A stretch of 64,000 nt of DNA from Phallus indusiatus (taxonomy: Eukaryota; Basidiomycota; Agaricomycetes; Phallales; Phallaceae). Where the stretch lies: assembly GCA_027605045.1 (NCBI GenBank), contig JAQFWX010000106.1:121810-185809 (forward strand). The letters are read 5' to 3'. Both the position numbers and the translations under genes were made by a program. Of this stretch, positions 13,913-28,654 are shown one piece after another (the stretch's first letter is position 1; each line of letters opens with the position of its first letter). Below the pieces are notes generated by a model, which did no database searches, had not been told where the DNA came from, and worked only from the letters and a program-made list of their open reading frames with translations.

Positions 13913-15149
13913 ATGTCTTCTAAACGCGGCCGCAAAGTTAACAAGGATTTACCCCCTTCACGAGCAAGGGACGTTCAGCGTGCCTTTCGAGCAAGACGAG
14001 CTGCTCACCTCGAGGTCTGTTTCTAATTCCTGTCTTGCAATATCGTATATCGCAGCGTTCTGATCGAAATTCCCCCCCTGACAGGCACTCGAGGAACGAG
14101 TGGCAGTCCTCGAACAAGAGAATGCCCTCTTGCGTGCAGCCCTGAAACTGCCCCCCTCTGAGAGACCATTATTGGGAAGAGGTCCCACTGGCAAAGAGAA
14201 GCCAAAGTCTCTGTTCGTCCCAGATTCTAGTGACCCTAGCTTGGCCGACTCAATTCGTCGAGCCAGTGTTTGCACCGTTTCCACAGATGCTTCCAATATT
14301 TCACATCCTCGATCTTCAAATCCTTCAAATTACGTTCATGGCGACAGCTCCTTCGATTTTCCCCATTGGAATAATGCTCTCATGATCCATCAGGATCTTC
14401 CAGATAGTTCAAGCAGTTCCCCGCAGGTCGAGGGACCTCCACACCCTCTAAAGCTTTCTCCCATTTTTTTTGACAACCCTCATCCTGCTCTGTCTCTCAA
14501 TAGATCCACAGAGAACGGGGGCTGCAGTGGTGGCGTTAGTCCCGGTCCTGCCCATTCCCGGTGCAATTCCTATGGCTCCCAATCCTCAGGCGCCTCTTCA
14601 ACTAGCGCAGACACGTTTTCTCCAGTGTACATGCTAAGTGATGTGCCAGACAATTCTCCCACTATGCCTTATTCCCCTTCTAATTCACAATCTTCTAACA
14701 ACAATCATCATTTGTGTCCCCCAACTGAGCCGTCCTTCGCTCAGTTTCAATATCCCCTGACAAGCACTTCAACAAGCGCAGGCGCCGCGACACAGCAATC
14801 TTCCCCATATATCCCTCGCCGAGAATCCGACCATATTCTAAACATATCTTATTCCCGTCACTCCCCTCCCCACCATCATCATCATCACAACAGTAATCCT
14901 CACCACCATCAATCTCGCAGCAACGGAAGCGGCGGGAATAGTATGGATGTTCCGTCTTCGAATGGAAACGGTCATCGCCGCGCTATCACGGAACCCCAAA
15001 CATTGAGGGCACTCGTCAACGGCTACTCAGGTCCAAGGGGAAGCCTTTCTGCGTCTATTTCCTCCAATCCCATTCGCGTGCCTTCCCCGCCACCTGTCGC
15101 AGGCATTGATAGAGATATTGTATCCCCACGAAAATATTCCCTAACTTGA
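13913..15149 (+). CDS. bZIP transcription factor (YAP/AP-1-like basic region)
   Basis: Predicted nuclear DNA-binding regulator. Exon 1 (13913-14014) encodes MSSKRGRKVNKDLPPSRARD and the basic region VQRAFRARRAAHLE. A 70-nt intron (14015-14084) separates it from the leucine zipper ALEERVAVLEQENALLRAAL. The rest is low-complexity Ser/Pro/Asn-rich sequence with a run of seven histidines near 14875, with no second recognisable domain. Total about 388 residues. The basic region resembles fungal YAP factors (VQRAFRAR in place of AQRAFRER), but the C-terminal cysteine-rich redox domain of Yap1/Pap1 was not seen, so an oxidative-stress role should not be assumed. The start is the first ATG of a frame that opens directly into the basic region. 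Confidence 0.82.
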
Positions 15150-18090
15150 AAGACGCTCTCTGAAGCGGATTTGGGTGAGGCCAGGAGGACTTGCGGAATT
15201 CTGTCAATAATTGCTGTAAAGTCAAAATGGAGAATTCCGTGTAAGTTAACCCCAGTAAGGACTCTTGTACCACCAAGCTAGATATATTATGATGTTTTAT
15301 TTCATTTATGTGTCTCTTTTATTATCCCCCTTTTTTGCTGCGATTTGATCCTTTCTCTCATATTTCTTTTCTGACTCTGCTCGTTTTATCTGATATCATT
15401 CACCTATTAGTCGTTTTATGTGTTTATGCCCGGTTTACGGACATTTCTCTCGACTTCATGTATTCTAGTAAGCGTAAAATAAAGCCGCTATTATCAGGCC
15501 ACTTTCAAAGCCCCATCACCATGCCTTCTCGAAATGCAAGTTAGGACGGTATTGAGCGAGTAGTCTAAGCCTAATTCACTTCACTTCGAGTTGCGATTGA
15601 CGGACGGACGGCAGTTGCGACACTTTACGCATTAGCGTATGTCCACGACAATGACTCGTTTTGTAACGATGAAACGTCCAACTTGGTCTAACCACAATTC
15701 AAGCGGGCATATAGTCAGAATCAGAACAGAATGTTAGCCTGAGCTTGATCATTCATCCAGCATCTTCTTAACTCAACTAAGTAATTCTTGTGTCAAAGGT
15801 TCAAGAAACCGTCCAGAAAATATTCCATAACAGTAAAATCTATCTCACTTGAGCGCACGAACATGCACGCGTCGGTGGTAACGACAGGCTGGTAGTCGTC
15901 AATTTTTAGTGATACTTGCTTGAGTTCTAATCTAGAGGCTACTAATACTAGATAAATATACAAAGTAGGAAAGGACTGGATGTTGTCATTAACGACCCTA
16001 GAACGGAATTTTCACATGATGGGGTCGAGCGTTCTTCGAGAATGCAGCATATATCCACCCCTCGACGTCGGTTGCGACCTGTGAGGCGGCGAAGCTTCGT
16101 ATAGAGTACCTCACACGCTCTCACGGGAAGTCGACAAAGGTTGGGTTCGATACGAGTCTATTCCAAAAGTGTTCTTGATGTGTCAATGGGAATCTTCAAG
16201 TTCGGGTAGGAGTTCCGCGGCACTTCCATCTGGTTGGCTGGTCGTCGTCAATCGTCAACGCGTGACGCGTCCCAAGTGACAGGCTCCGGTCGGTCCTCCT
16301 GACGACCATTCAGATCTTCAAGTTCAGACGTTGACGTCGACGTCGGCGAACTTCCACGTCTGTCTCCCACAGAAAATATGCGAAACCCACACTAGTAGTG
16401 GTCGTTACTAACCAATGCATGGGTTCTACGTGTAATAAGAGAGAAAAAAATTATTTTCAATGTTCGAATTCTCACTTCTAAGTTCTATCTGATCGTAAGT
16501 AAATCGGTAAATAACAATTCGGATTCTTGACATTCTTCTCCTAGACATAATTGACACTTACACTGACCGGTGATATATGAATTACTGAAGTATTCATAGT
16601 TCTGGTTTCCCTATAAGAACCATTGAACATATATACGTGCGTCCATGGCCTGATCGGGTCTTTATTCGGCCCTTTTCTCCGATATCCCTACCTTCCAGAT
16701 TCTGGTTCACTGATCCTTACGGAGAAGTCTCAGGTTCTTCATAACACCTACCTCAGATTACTCTGAATCATCGCCGAGCTCACATGACGTCCAAAATGTG
16801 TAGTTGTGCCGACAGGCTCCTTATGTCAATCACTTTGACAAGTTTGATCGTGAAAAGACTTCTTCCACCCCCTAAAGATCTGAATTCCGATTACCTTGGC
16901 CTTGATCCATATTCAACGATGTTAAAATGTCAGATTCTATCCCCCTTTTTCAAGGAGAGAGCCTTTTTTGCATCCGACTCGGAGCAAGAACACGGATCTT
17001 TGTTTCTATATAATACTCATCTCATTCAAGCTTCTCCGAACAAGAGTAGCCGCAATTTGGGAACGAATGGAAATTCTCTGGCCAAGATAGTTTATCTTCA
17101 TAACTAACACCCAGAAAAAGGAAAAGGTGCCTTTTGGTGATTTCGATTCGACTCGACAAAATAATGTATATGGCACTATCCTGCCTAATTTTCTTCGGTG
17201 TTCAAGACTTTTGACACCGCAATATCAGTGAGCGTACAGATTCAATCGGCTATCTAATATCTAATCATTATACTCATTCGTCTACCTCATTCAGGAACGA
17301 ATTGTCCTGAGCTTGGTCAGATACTTTTGTTGCCATCAGCCGTACCATTCACATGGGACCAATAACCGAGAAGAATTGGGCTTCTACATTGCCATCGCGT
17401 AAACCTTGGAAAGATCTCCTTTCCAATTAACATCGGAGAACATCGGAATCAACAAAAATAGCTCTAAACCAGTTGTGGCAGCGGAAACGAGTCCAGCGAC
17501 ATAAATCTTCCTACGACATATCCGCCAGCGGTCTCTCTTTTTTTTGAGTTCTAGTCTCTTCCGAGTAATTCCGCGAGCGTCGCATACCCACTCTACCAAC
17601 CTAATTTTATCCACATCTTAAGTTTGTATTACCACTCGGTTACACAGTTTTTTTGAACAGGTATACAGGCTCGCGAACGCCAAAAATAGTCTATTCCAAC
17701 TTGGGTCGATATAATATCAGTCTCAGAACAGGATTATTAAAGTACCAGATGCGTTAAGTATATGTATGAAATTATACATTAATATTAAGAATTTTCATTT
17801 CGTCTAATATGGTCTTGCTCTACCATACTCTCTATTGGGAAATCTCTCCTTTCTCCCATGATGTGACCATTTCCGTTTTTTAAGTTGAATTCCCTTGACT
17901 GTTCTGCTGGAAAGAGTACCTTCCCAAACTTTATCCGAGTTCATAATCGCTATGCAAACCAGTCTACGCTAAACTGGAATAACCGTGTAATATGCAATGA
18001 TATTAAAACCCGACTACTAGTAGGACTCTTGACATTCATAGTCTATGTCTCTCCACTTTCCCAAGTGTGCAATAAGATAACATTTGTAAC
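15150..18090. other. Gene-poor convergent interval, 2.9 kb
   Basis: Lies between the bZIP stop and the XPB stop, so both flanks are 3' ends. It holds only short open frames (longest about 107 codons at 16784-17107) with no recognisable product, plus a GC-richer patch at about 16020-16400. No tRNA, LTR pair or transposase remnant could be supported. It may contain unannotated ncRNA or degraded sequence. Confidence 0.5.
16332..16344. promoter_or_regulatory. Overlapping CRE/ATF-like palindromes
   Basis: TGACGTCGACGTC contains two overlapping TGACGTC/GACGTC cores, and GACGTCGACGTC is a perfect 12-bp palindrome. CRE cores are the classical site of ATF/CREB bZIP factors. It lies far from any recognised start codon, so function is speculative. 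Confidence 0.25.
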
Positions 18091-21423
<3,333 letters not shown>

Positions 21424-21618
21424 TCCCAGCAATACGTGTCTCTCCCGCGAGCAAACAGAAGGTGGCTGAGACCTTCCAAGATTCTAATGGTAGTGGGGAA
21501 AAAAGTGAAAAGCAACGAGTCATCGCTTTTGTCACGGAACAGATCCTAATAAGCGCTTGTGATTACGTAACGAAACCCTTCTCTCTTTCTCAGACCACCA
21601 TCATCCGGGATAATAACA
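21424..21618. promoter_or_regulatory. Shared promoter interval of XPB and branchpoint-binding protein
   Basis: A 195-bp gap separates two divergent start codons (21423 on minus, 21619 on plus), so both core promoters must lie here or in the coding flanks. No TATA box is obvious. A TTACGTAA palindrome occurs near 21565 (GATTACGTAACG), resembling a YAP-type bZIP site. Confidence 0.5.
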
Positions 21619-23356
21619 ATGTGGAAAGCAGCAACCAAACAGATCACCGGAACAAACGATGGTAGATATTACCCTTAAAATGTCTTTGATTCTGACCTTG
21701 ACATCATTTTTACCAGTTCCTCTTGGAAATCGCAGACGTTTTGGCCCCGCCCCCGTGGAGAGTACCGCTCCTCCCCAATTGGCCCAGCCTTCGCCATCCG
21801 CCTTTCCTCGTGCCTCCGAACCTGAACAGTTAAATAACAAAAGACAAAGAGATGACTCAAATACCCCTTCTGAACGTAAGTTCATAAGACTCAAGCCAGC
21901 GTTCTGTTGCTTACGCATTCTATCTCCTAAAGCGGATTCAAATTCCAACGCAGCTCGGAAGAGGCGAAGTCGATGGGGAGACGCTAAAGTTGAACTTCCC
22001 GGACTGCCAACCGCCATATCTGTTGATGGAGTCACTCAAGCGCAATTAGACACCTATGCGATTCATCTGCGTATAGAAGAGATTAATCGCAAGCTCCGGC
22101 TTAATGATTATATCCCGCCCGAGAAAGAAAGGTATGTCTCAGACGGTTCTATTGTATCAATATGCTTAACGAGCCGTCGACAAGATCACCCTCGCCTCCG
22201 CCTACTTATGACTCTCAAGGTCGCCGTACCAACACTCGTGAAGTTCGCTACAAAAAGAAACTGGAGGACGAAAGAGTCAAACTTGTTGAACGTGCTCTCA
22301 AGGCGGATCCAAATTTTAAACCTCCCATCGAGTATCAACAACAAAAACGCTCCCAGCGACCCCAAGAAAAAGTTTATATTCCCGTCAAAGAGTTTCCAGA
22401 GATCAACTTTTTCGGCTTGCTCGTCGGACCTCGTGGCAATAGTTTAAAGAAGATGGAGCGCGAGAGTGGCGCAAAGATTAGTATCCGTGGCAAGGGTAGT
22501 GTCAAAGAAGGGAAGTCCAGGCCCGATGCATTTGCAGAAGATAGCGAGGAGGACCTTCATTGTCTCATCATGGCCGATTCGGAGGAAAAGGTTGCGAAAT
22601 GCGTGGCTATGATCAACAGGGTCATTGAAACTGTGCGTCTACATCTTTAACAAAGCTACAATTACATCACTTAATTACGTCTTGTTTTAGGCTGCGTCTA
22701 CTCCCGAAGGTCAAAACGATCACAAGCGTAACCAGCTTCGTGAATTAGCCGCTCTTAACGGCACTTTGCGTGATGACGAAAACCAAGTATGTCAAAATTG
22801 CGGGAATGTCGGCCATAGGAAGTACGATTGCCCCGAACAACGTAATTTCACAGCAAACATCGTTTGCCGTATCTGTGGTAGCGGTGGTCATATGGCTCGC
22901 GATTGTACTTTAGCAAGAAAGGATCCGAATGGTGCCGGCGTTAACCAAGGTTCTCCTGGTATGCCAAGTAATAGTATGGCCATTGGAGCTCCCAATGGCT
23001 CCAAAGGGTTTGTGGATTCCGAGTACGCAAGTCTCATGGCCGAATTGGGCGAAAGCGGTGCCAAAGGCAACAATGATCAAAAACCATCTTGGGGATCCGG
23101 CGCTCTCCCGCAAGTTGCCAGTTCGGACCTCCCGCCATGGCGTCGACCGGAAGTCTGGCAATCGTCTACTACCGTCCCACAAAATCAAGGTTACAGACCA
23201 CCTCAAGCTAACTCTTACCAGGGTTATGGGGGAGCCACAGGCACTTATCCTCAACAAGGAGGGTATAGTGGATACTCAGGATCCTACAATCAACAAGATT
23301 ATTCGGCTGCTTATGCTCAATATTATCAACAGCAATATGCCCAACAACAAGCATGA
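21619..23356 (+). CDS. BBP: Branchpoint-binding protein / splicing factor 1
   Basis: Recognises the intron branchpoint sequence during commitment-complex assembly and bridges to U2AF. The start [14 protein letters not shown] is joined through a 55-nt intron (21662-21716) to [13 protein letters not shown]. It then carries the SF1 helix-hairpin region ([27 protein letters not shown]), a KH-QUA2 RNA-binding domain with the GXXG loop in [20 protein letters not shown] (about 22420), two CCHC zinc knuckles ([14 protein letters not shown] at about 22795 and [14 protein letters not shown] at about 22866), and a Gly/Tyr/Gln/Pro-rich tail. The U2AF-binding tryptophan motif at the N-terminus (SRWGD) is visible. 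The stop is TGA 23354-23356. Confidence 0.95.
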
Positions 23357-24129
23357 AAACAGTTTTTCTAGGAACTTGTGATCCTTTTTGATTGGCTTTT
23401 CAGATGTGTGCAGGTATATATGGTCGGAATTTGTGCCGATGAATAAAAATTGGAATGTTTTGCTGAAATTTTTCATGTACTCACCTTTAACTACTCACCT
23501 AACTGATCAATAGCTAGCGACTCTCTTTCTGAGTTTTGTGACCAAATTTCTGATACTGACATGACTAGTTGCTTCTTTTGTTCACAGCAGTAAGTGACCT
23601 ATTCCTTTTCCGAGTGCAGCAAGGAAACAGCTAGGTTCAACGGTTAATGACTGATGTGAACTGACTTGACAACGGTGATGCTGACTGGTCTATCGAACTT
23701 AGCAGTGACTTGCATGAATTCGTCGCGGTTCAACGGTTGTAGGTTGGTATTGATGATACTATTCGCTCAAAATGAGATATACAGAGCAGGTTCTTCCCAT
23801 CAATGTTCATTTGTGATACGACCCATCGCTAGCGCTTTTCCGTAAGTCAAATTGCAGTTTAAGGATAGTATTAGATTTCATTACAACTATGGATAGTAGG
23901 GTCAGACGAAGAATAGACAGCCTGCACAGTAGGATATTCGGAATGAAATGTACGTATGGCATATTCAATTTGCGCGTGACAGCGGTGCAGGTTTCCCATT
24001 GGGCCTTGTACTGAATTAACTCCACAAAATTCTGTCTTGAGACTGTTTCTTGGATTGTTATTATAGCTATTATTTTTGTCCTATTTACGTACAAAGATAC
24101 CAATAATAAATATAAATCAAGACTAAATG
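23357..24129. other. Convergent 3' intergenic region (773 bp)
   Basis: AT-rich interval between two stop codons. It contains a candidate polyadenylation signal for BBP at 23442-23447. No open frame here resembles a known protein. Confidence 0.5.
23442..23447 (+). terminator. Candidate polyadenylation signal of BBP
   Basis: AATAAA lies 86 nt downstream of the BBP stop codon, within a T/G-rich context (TTTTGCTGAAATTTTTC just after). Positional inference only. Confidence 0.4.
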
Positions 24130-25965
24130 CTACACTCGGTCATGACTTTTGTTCTTCCTTCTCTTCTTTTTCGTGCCTCCTTTGCTATCTTTGCTTTGAC
24201 CTTCCACTAAGTCGGATAGTGTTCGTTTGACTGTCGCAGGGGTAGCGATCTTCGATTCTTGTGCGAGTCGAATAAAGCAAGACACAAAGAACCCATTAGT
24301 TTTGTCATCTCCTGGATTACATCTGATTACTTTGTCCGCTTCTTCTATAATTAATTGCATAAATTCCAGTGTTACAGCCCGAAATGATAGAACTTTTAAC
24401 GCTCACCCATCTCTTCTAAAACACCTCTGCGTTCCCACTTCTCAATTACCTGAGAACGCGGCGCAAGACAGAACCTGGACTTTTTTGCTTCTTCCGAATT
24501 CAAAGCTTTGGTTACGACTTGCTCATTTTCCATAGCATGAACACTACAAGTCGAATAGACGATCTTTTGAACGTTGGGAACTATTGTATCGTATTAGTCA
24601 CTCAATTCCCAAGATATGATCGAAGACGCGGACAGTGACTTACAAGTCATAGCATGCTTTATCATGAGGAGTTGAAATGCGGCAAGTTTCTCAAGTCGGA
24701 TATCCTGCTCCTTATCGCTTTCCTGTGAATCTGAAGATAATAGATAATCGAGACGATTTACGATCCCCGAGCCGGAGCAGGAAGGATCCAAGAGTCTGTA
24801 AACAAGTAATCAGAACAGGAATAGATCAGATTAAACTGAAGGGTTTACATATGCGTAACCTCGCTGAACTTCTCATCATGTGGATCTGCGGTTAAAAAGT
24901 CCTGATTGAAAGCTTCCACATTACGGCACCCGGCGTTCTTCAACATTTTTTGTAGAGTCGAGAATCTCGCACGGTCTTTTTCAAATGCAAAAATCTAAAC
25001 GAAAATCATTTCAGTTACCCATAAGAATGAAATAAGGAGAATCAGATACCTTGCCGTTATTTTGCATGATGGAACTTAAATGTGTTGTTTTGTTTCCAGG
25101 GGCTGAGGTCGCATCTAAGGCAATGTGAATCGACGGATCAGGCGAAAGAACATATGCTGGGAAGCAAGATGCTTTGTCCTGAAGTATGAACCTTCCGTCT
25201 TGGTAAGCAGTGTCGGACTGGAGTGAAACTTTTGGGTGAAAGGAGAGAAGGTTTGGAATATGATCGTCAATAGCAAATCCGGTCCTTATGTGAGTTGGAA
25301 CATGAAATAAATATATTCTGAAAAAAAAAAAGAGAAGACATACTCAGATTCAAAAGCTGATGTGTATTCAGAAAATCCTTTTGAAGACAGATACTCCAGT
25401 GCATCCTTAAGCTCCCACTTCAATGTGTTAACTCTGACATATCGGGGAATTTGGGCTATGAAGTGGCAATCATGAGCAATGGAATCCGCACGAAAAAAGA
25501 ACAACTTCAGTACCAGCCCTTGGGTCCACTTCACGTGCCAAATCTTCGTTCGAAATTACTCCCTGCTTGACCTTAATCTTCGCCAATTCACTCTGTAGCC
25601 TAGTCTTATGTCGTAGTATGGCTTGTTTGATGGGACCATCGCCCGCCTGAATACCGCCTTTGGAGAAAAGTAGATCATGAACTAACAAGAAAGTCAAGTA
25701 TTTAGAATGAAGATGCTTTTTCTCATGCTGCAATAAGGCAGCGTTTGTTATGATGTTGTTGAGGACCTCTTTGTCTAACGTAGGACGAAGTGTTCAGCCT
25801 TTTGGATGCAACGAAGACAAGATTCGCACATTTCAGCGATTCAATCACCAATGCAGCAGTTCTTTTTCTTGATTTCTCAGGAAGGCTGCTGATAAGGCCT
25901 TTTATCGAGCCTTGCTTTGCATCTACACGTTCTATAACTCGGGCAGCTTCTTGGTAGAAGTTCAT
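24130..25965 (-). CDS. RCM1: 25S/28S rRNA (cytosine-C5) methyltransferase, RCM1/NSUN5 type
   Basis: S-adenosylmethionine-dependent m5C methylation of large-subunit rRNA in the nucleolus. The N-terminus is MNFYQEAARVIERVDAKQGS. The pre-catalytic region has PRYVRVNTLKWELKDALEYL. SAM-binding motif I reads IHIALDATSAPGNKTTHLSS, with FAFEKDRARFSTL following. Catalytic motif IV is LLDPSCSGSG (about 24790) and motif VI is IVYSTCSVHAMEN (about 24560), supplying the two active-site cysteines. The PSCSGSG form and overall order favour NSUN5/RCM1 over NOP2 or NCL1. The C-terminus is Lys-rich and ends at TAG 24130-24132. Several short introns. The start is the ATG at 25965. Confidence 0.92.
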
Positions 25966-26381
25966 GAGCCTGTCTCATAAGACAGAGGAGGAACAAACAA
26001 ATCTATATACATGCAAATATGAGAATGACAGTGAAGCTTTCAGGTTTGGAAAAGAACGGACGAACGAGAATCTATAACACCAGTCAGTAAAAAGAAAGAC
26101 AGACAAGGACAGAGTAAAAAGGAAGTCAGACAGAAAATTGTCGTCAGAAACAATGTTTCAGACAATGTAGATAAGGTTTAAAACACAAACATCATATATT
26201 GATATGAGAGATCATCGGTACTCACCAAGACTGACAGTGCACGGCGCAAACAATGAAATCAGAGTAAAAGGCAGAACTGAGAAAAGTTTTCCAGTCACTT
26301 CCGTCACGCCCTCAGCCAAATTTCGCGCCTTTTTGAAGGAGTAAGCAATTCCCACGCTCTGCAAGCAAGTGCATAGCGAGC
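25966..26381. promoter_or_regulatory. Divergent promoter region of RCM1 and the DnaJ gene (416 bp)
   Basis: Lies between two divergent start codons. AT-rich with A/G-rich runs (AAAGAAAGACAGACAAGGAC, about 26090). TTCTGAGAA-like and other heat-shock-element half sites are suggestive (for example CAGAACTGAGAAAAG near 26272) but no complete nGAAn array was confirmed. Confidence 0.35.
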
Positions 26382-28247
26382 ATGGTCGTAGACACCACTC
26401 TCTACGATTTGCTGGGGGTGTCGCCACGGGCTACTGAAGGTATTATTTAGTTCTTGTATTGTGCTTAAGATACAGGCTGATATAAAATATCCCAGACGAA
26501 ATCAAAAAAGCGTATCGGAAGAAAGTATGTCCTCCGAATTCCTGTGAGCCAATTGTGTACTAAGAATTCTGTTATTGAGGCCATTCAACACCACCCTGTA
26601 AGTTTTCTTTCCTCACATTTTGTTATTGAATACTGATGAACGCTTGCAGGATAAAGTTTGTGATTGTTAGGCTTTAATTATAGCATCCGCTGACAGCCAC
26701 TTTCAGAACCCTGATAAGCCAGAGGCTGCGAAAGAATTTCAGGAGATCGCTGCTGCGTATGTATTATCTGCTTCATTTTTTTTCTATTCCTGCGAAGTTT
26801 TACCGATGTCACTTTCAGCTATGAGGTCTTAAGTGATCCTGATTCTCGAGCCGCTTATGACCGCCTGGGTCTAGAAGGAATGGCACAAAGTAACGGAGGC
26901 CCCTCGATGGACGAAGACTTGTTTGAGAACTTGTTTGGAGGTGGTATACGATTTAACTTTGACTTTGGTATGGGTGGTGGCGCAGGTCGCAGACCACGTA
27001 AAGGCGAAGATACTATAATACCTTACACCGTTACCCTCGAGGACCTTTACAATGGCAAAAGTGTCAAAATGATGATGGAAAGAGAAGTCGTTTGCTCTGT
27101 CTGCAAAGGGTCTGTGATGTTATGTGGCATGAATGGCAGTCTGATGTCAAGCTCTTTCTTTGTCCAGGTCTGGTGGCAGAAGCAATGCCAAGCTAAAGCC
27201 ATGCACCAAATGCGATGGAAAAGGTTGGTCGATTATAAATACTCAGGTAAGCAAATGGGCTATAAAATGTAGTCAAGTCGATCTAAATCAACAATAAATA
27301 GCTTGGCAACGGTCGGTATGGTGTCTCTCGGGCCAAATGTACAGAATGCAACGGTAAAGGGAAAAAGTTCAAGGAAAAGGACCAGTAAATATTCTTGCAA
27401 AGCCTACGTTTGTGTTCTGTTCTAAGCTTTGGGCTTGTAGCTGTAAAAAATGCAAAGGCGCCAGAACCGTGAAAGAAAAGAAGCGACAGGAGATATTTAT
27501 TGAAAAGGGTATGCCTAATAGCCACAGAATCATTCTTCAAGGACAAGGTGATGAAGAAGTACGTTCAACACTTTCATCTCCGAGAATTCTATATCATTGA
27601 TGTTTGATTCTCAGCCCGATGTCCCACCAGGGGATGTAATATTTGTCTTAAAAACACAGCAGCACGATTCATTTGAACGTTCCGGAAACGATCTGCTTGC
27701 TAAAGTACATATCACACTTTCAGAAGCTCTTCTCGGATTCTCTCGAGTTCTAATCACACATATGGATGGAAGAGGTGTCCGAGTCTCGTCTCCGCCAGGA
27801 AAAATCATTCGGCCCAACGAAACCATCATACTTCGTGGTGAAGGAATGCCGATCTACAAACAAGCCGAAGAGAAAGGAGACTTGTTTGTTGTCTTAGCCA
27901 TTGAGATGCCGTCGGAACAATGGCTAAAGACCATTGACACCACAGTTCGTGCTTTAAATACTTGTTGAAGAAGCGCATGTCTGACGACACCATATCTACA
28001 GGCTCTTGCTAATTTATTACCACCCAAAAAACCCGAGGTTCTACCTACACCATCTGTAGTGGATGAGGCGCGCTTCGAGCGCAGTGACATCTCAGCTGTA
28101 AGTCACTTCTAACCATATTTTTGACAGATTGGAAAACATAAGTCTCACTTCTTTTTGTTGTAGTTTGGTTATGATGATGACGCTTGGGAAGATGAAAGCA
28201 ATAACGAATTTGACGATGACCCAGTTGATCAATGTCGCCACCAGTAG
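26382..28247 (+). CDS. YDJ1: Class A DnaJ co-chaperone, Ydj1/Mas5 type
   Basis: Hsp40 that binds clients and stimulates Hsp70 ATPase in the cytosol. Domains: J-domain (MVVDTTLYDLLGVSPRATE, EIKKAYRKK, HHP-DK-NPDKPEAAKEF, YEVLSDPDSRAAYDRLG), Gly/Phe-rich linker (FGGGIRFNFDFGMGGG), a zinc-finger-like region with four Cys repeats (CSVCKG, CTKCDGKG, CTECNGKG, CKKCKGA), client-binding beta domains, and a C-terminal CaaX-like CRHQ just before TAG 28245-28247. The last matches the Ydj1 arrangement with Gln at the end and suggests farnesylation. The HPD Asp lies on a 6-nt micro-exon. Several introns, including one inside the zinc-finger region. Converges with the Pam18 gene. Confidence 0.94.
26650..26655 (+). 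other. 6-nt micro-exon GATAAA completing the HPD motif
   Basis: The preceding exon ends CACCACCCT at 26597, followed by intron 26598-26649 (GTAAGT...TTGCAG), the exon GATAAA (Asp-Lys), intron 26656-26706 (GTTTGT...TTTCAG), and then AACCCTGATAAGCC. Only inclusion of these six bases restores HPDK. Both flanking introns are about 51 nt, the usual size here. Confidence 0.8.
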
Positions 28248-28654
28248 TAGACGGCGCAGCCCTCTCCGTTCTCGCACTTTACAATCCCACGTTTAATCAC
28301 CATTTCGCATAGAGTTCTCCACCATTTTCACATCATTTCACCACTCCTATTGTGTCGCTTTTTGATACGTCATCCATCTCCACTACTCAAACCATACCAC
28401 CGAATTAGGACCTATACTTTGTATTTTCTCTGCATCTAGTTTACGGCTTTGAATGATTGTCATGTGGATAATATCGTTTCGGAATGCATTTGTAGTATTT
28501 GATCTCAGTAATACATTGTCAGTAGGTATCAAAATTACAGAGCAGTGGATAATGCGGATTAGATGTTGGCGTATAGTAGGGAAACCAGTACTAGTACGAC
28601 ATGAGTTACTCGAATAGTTCATGTAGTATTGATGATGCATACTATTGAACTCTT
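28248..28654. other. Convergent 3' intergenic region (407 bp)
   Basis: Between the DnaJ and Pam18 stop codons. AT-rich; no coding or RNA feature recognised. Confidence 0.5.

Noticed and set aside
15308..15544. Hydrophobic 78-codon open frame after the bZIP stop
   Set aside because: Lies in the likely 3' UTR, T-rich, no homology recognised; best explained by chance in pyrimidine-rich DNA.
15979..17107. Possible solo LTR beginning TGTTG and ending AACA
   Set aside because: No matching target-site duplication (CTGGA versus CCCAG), no second copy in the window and no primer-binding site or polypurine tract.
16784..17107. 107-codon open frame in the gene desert
   Set aside because: No recognisable motif and no neighbouring exons that extend it; composition does not differ clearly from noncoding.
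17500..17620. Possible tRNA in the minus strand
   Set aside because: No acceptor stem or T-loop GTTCGAA context could be paired; no cloverleaf.
21601..22447. A single unspliced 262-codon gene at the BBP start
   Set aside because: It reads through two introns; the spliced frame gives the conserved SF1 N-terminus and KH domain.
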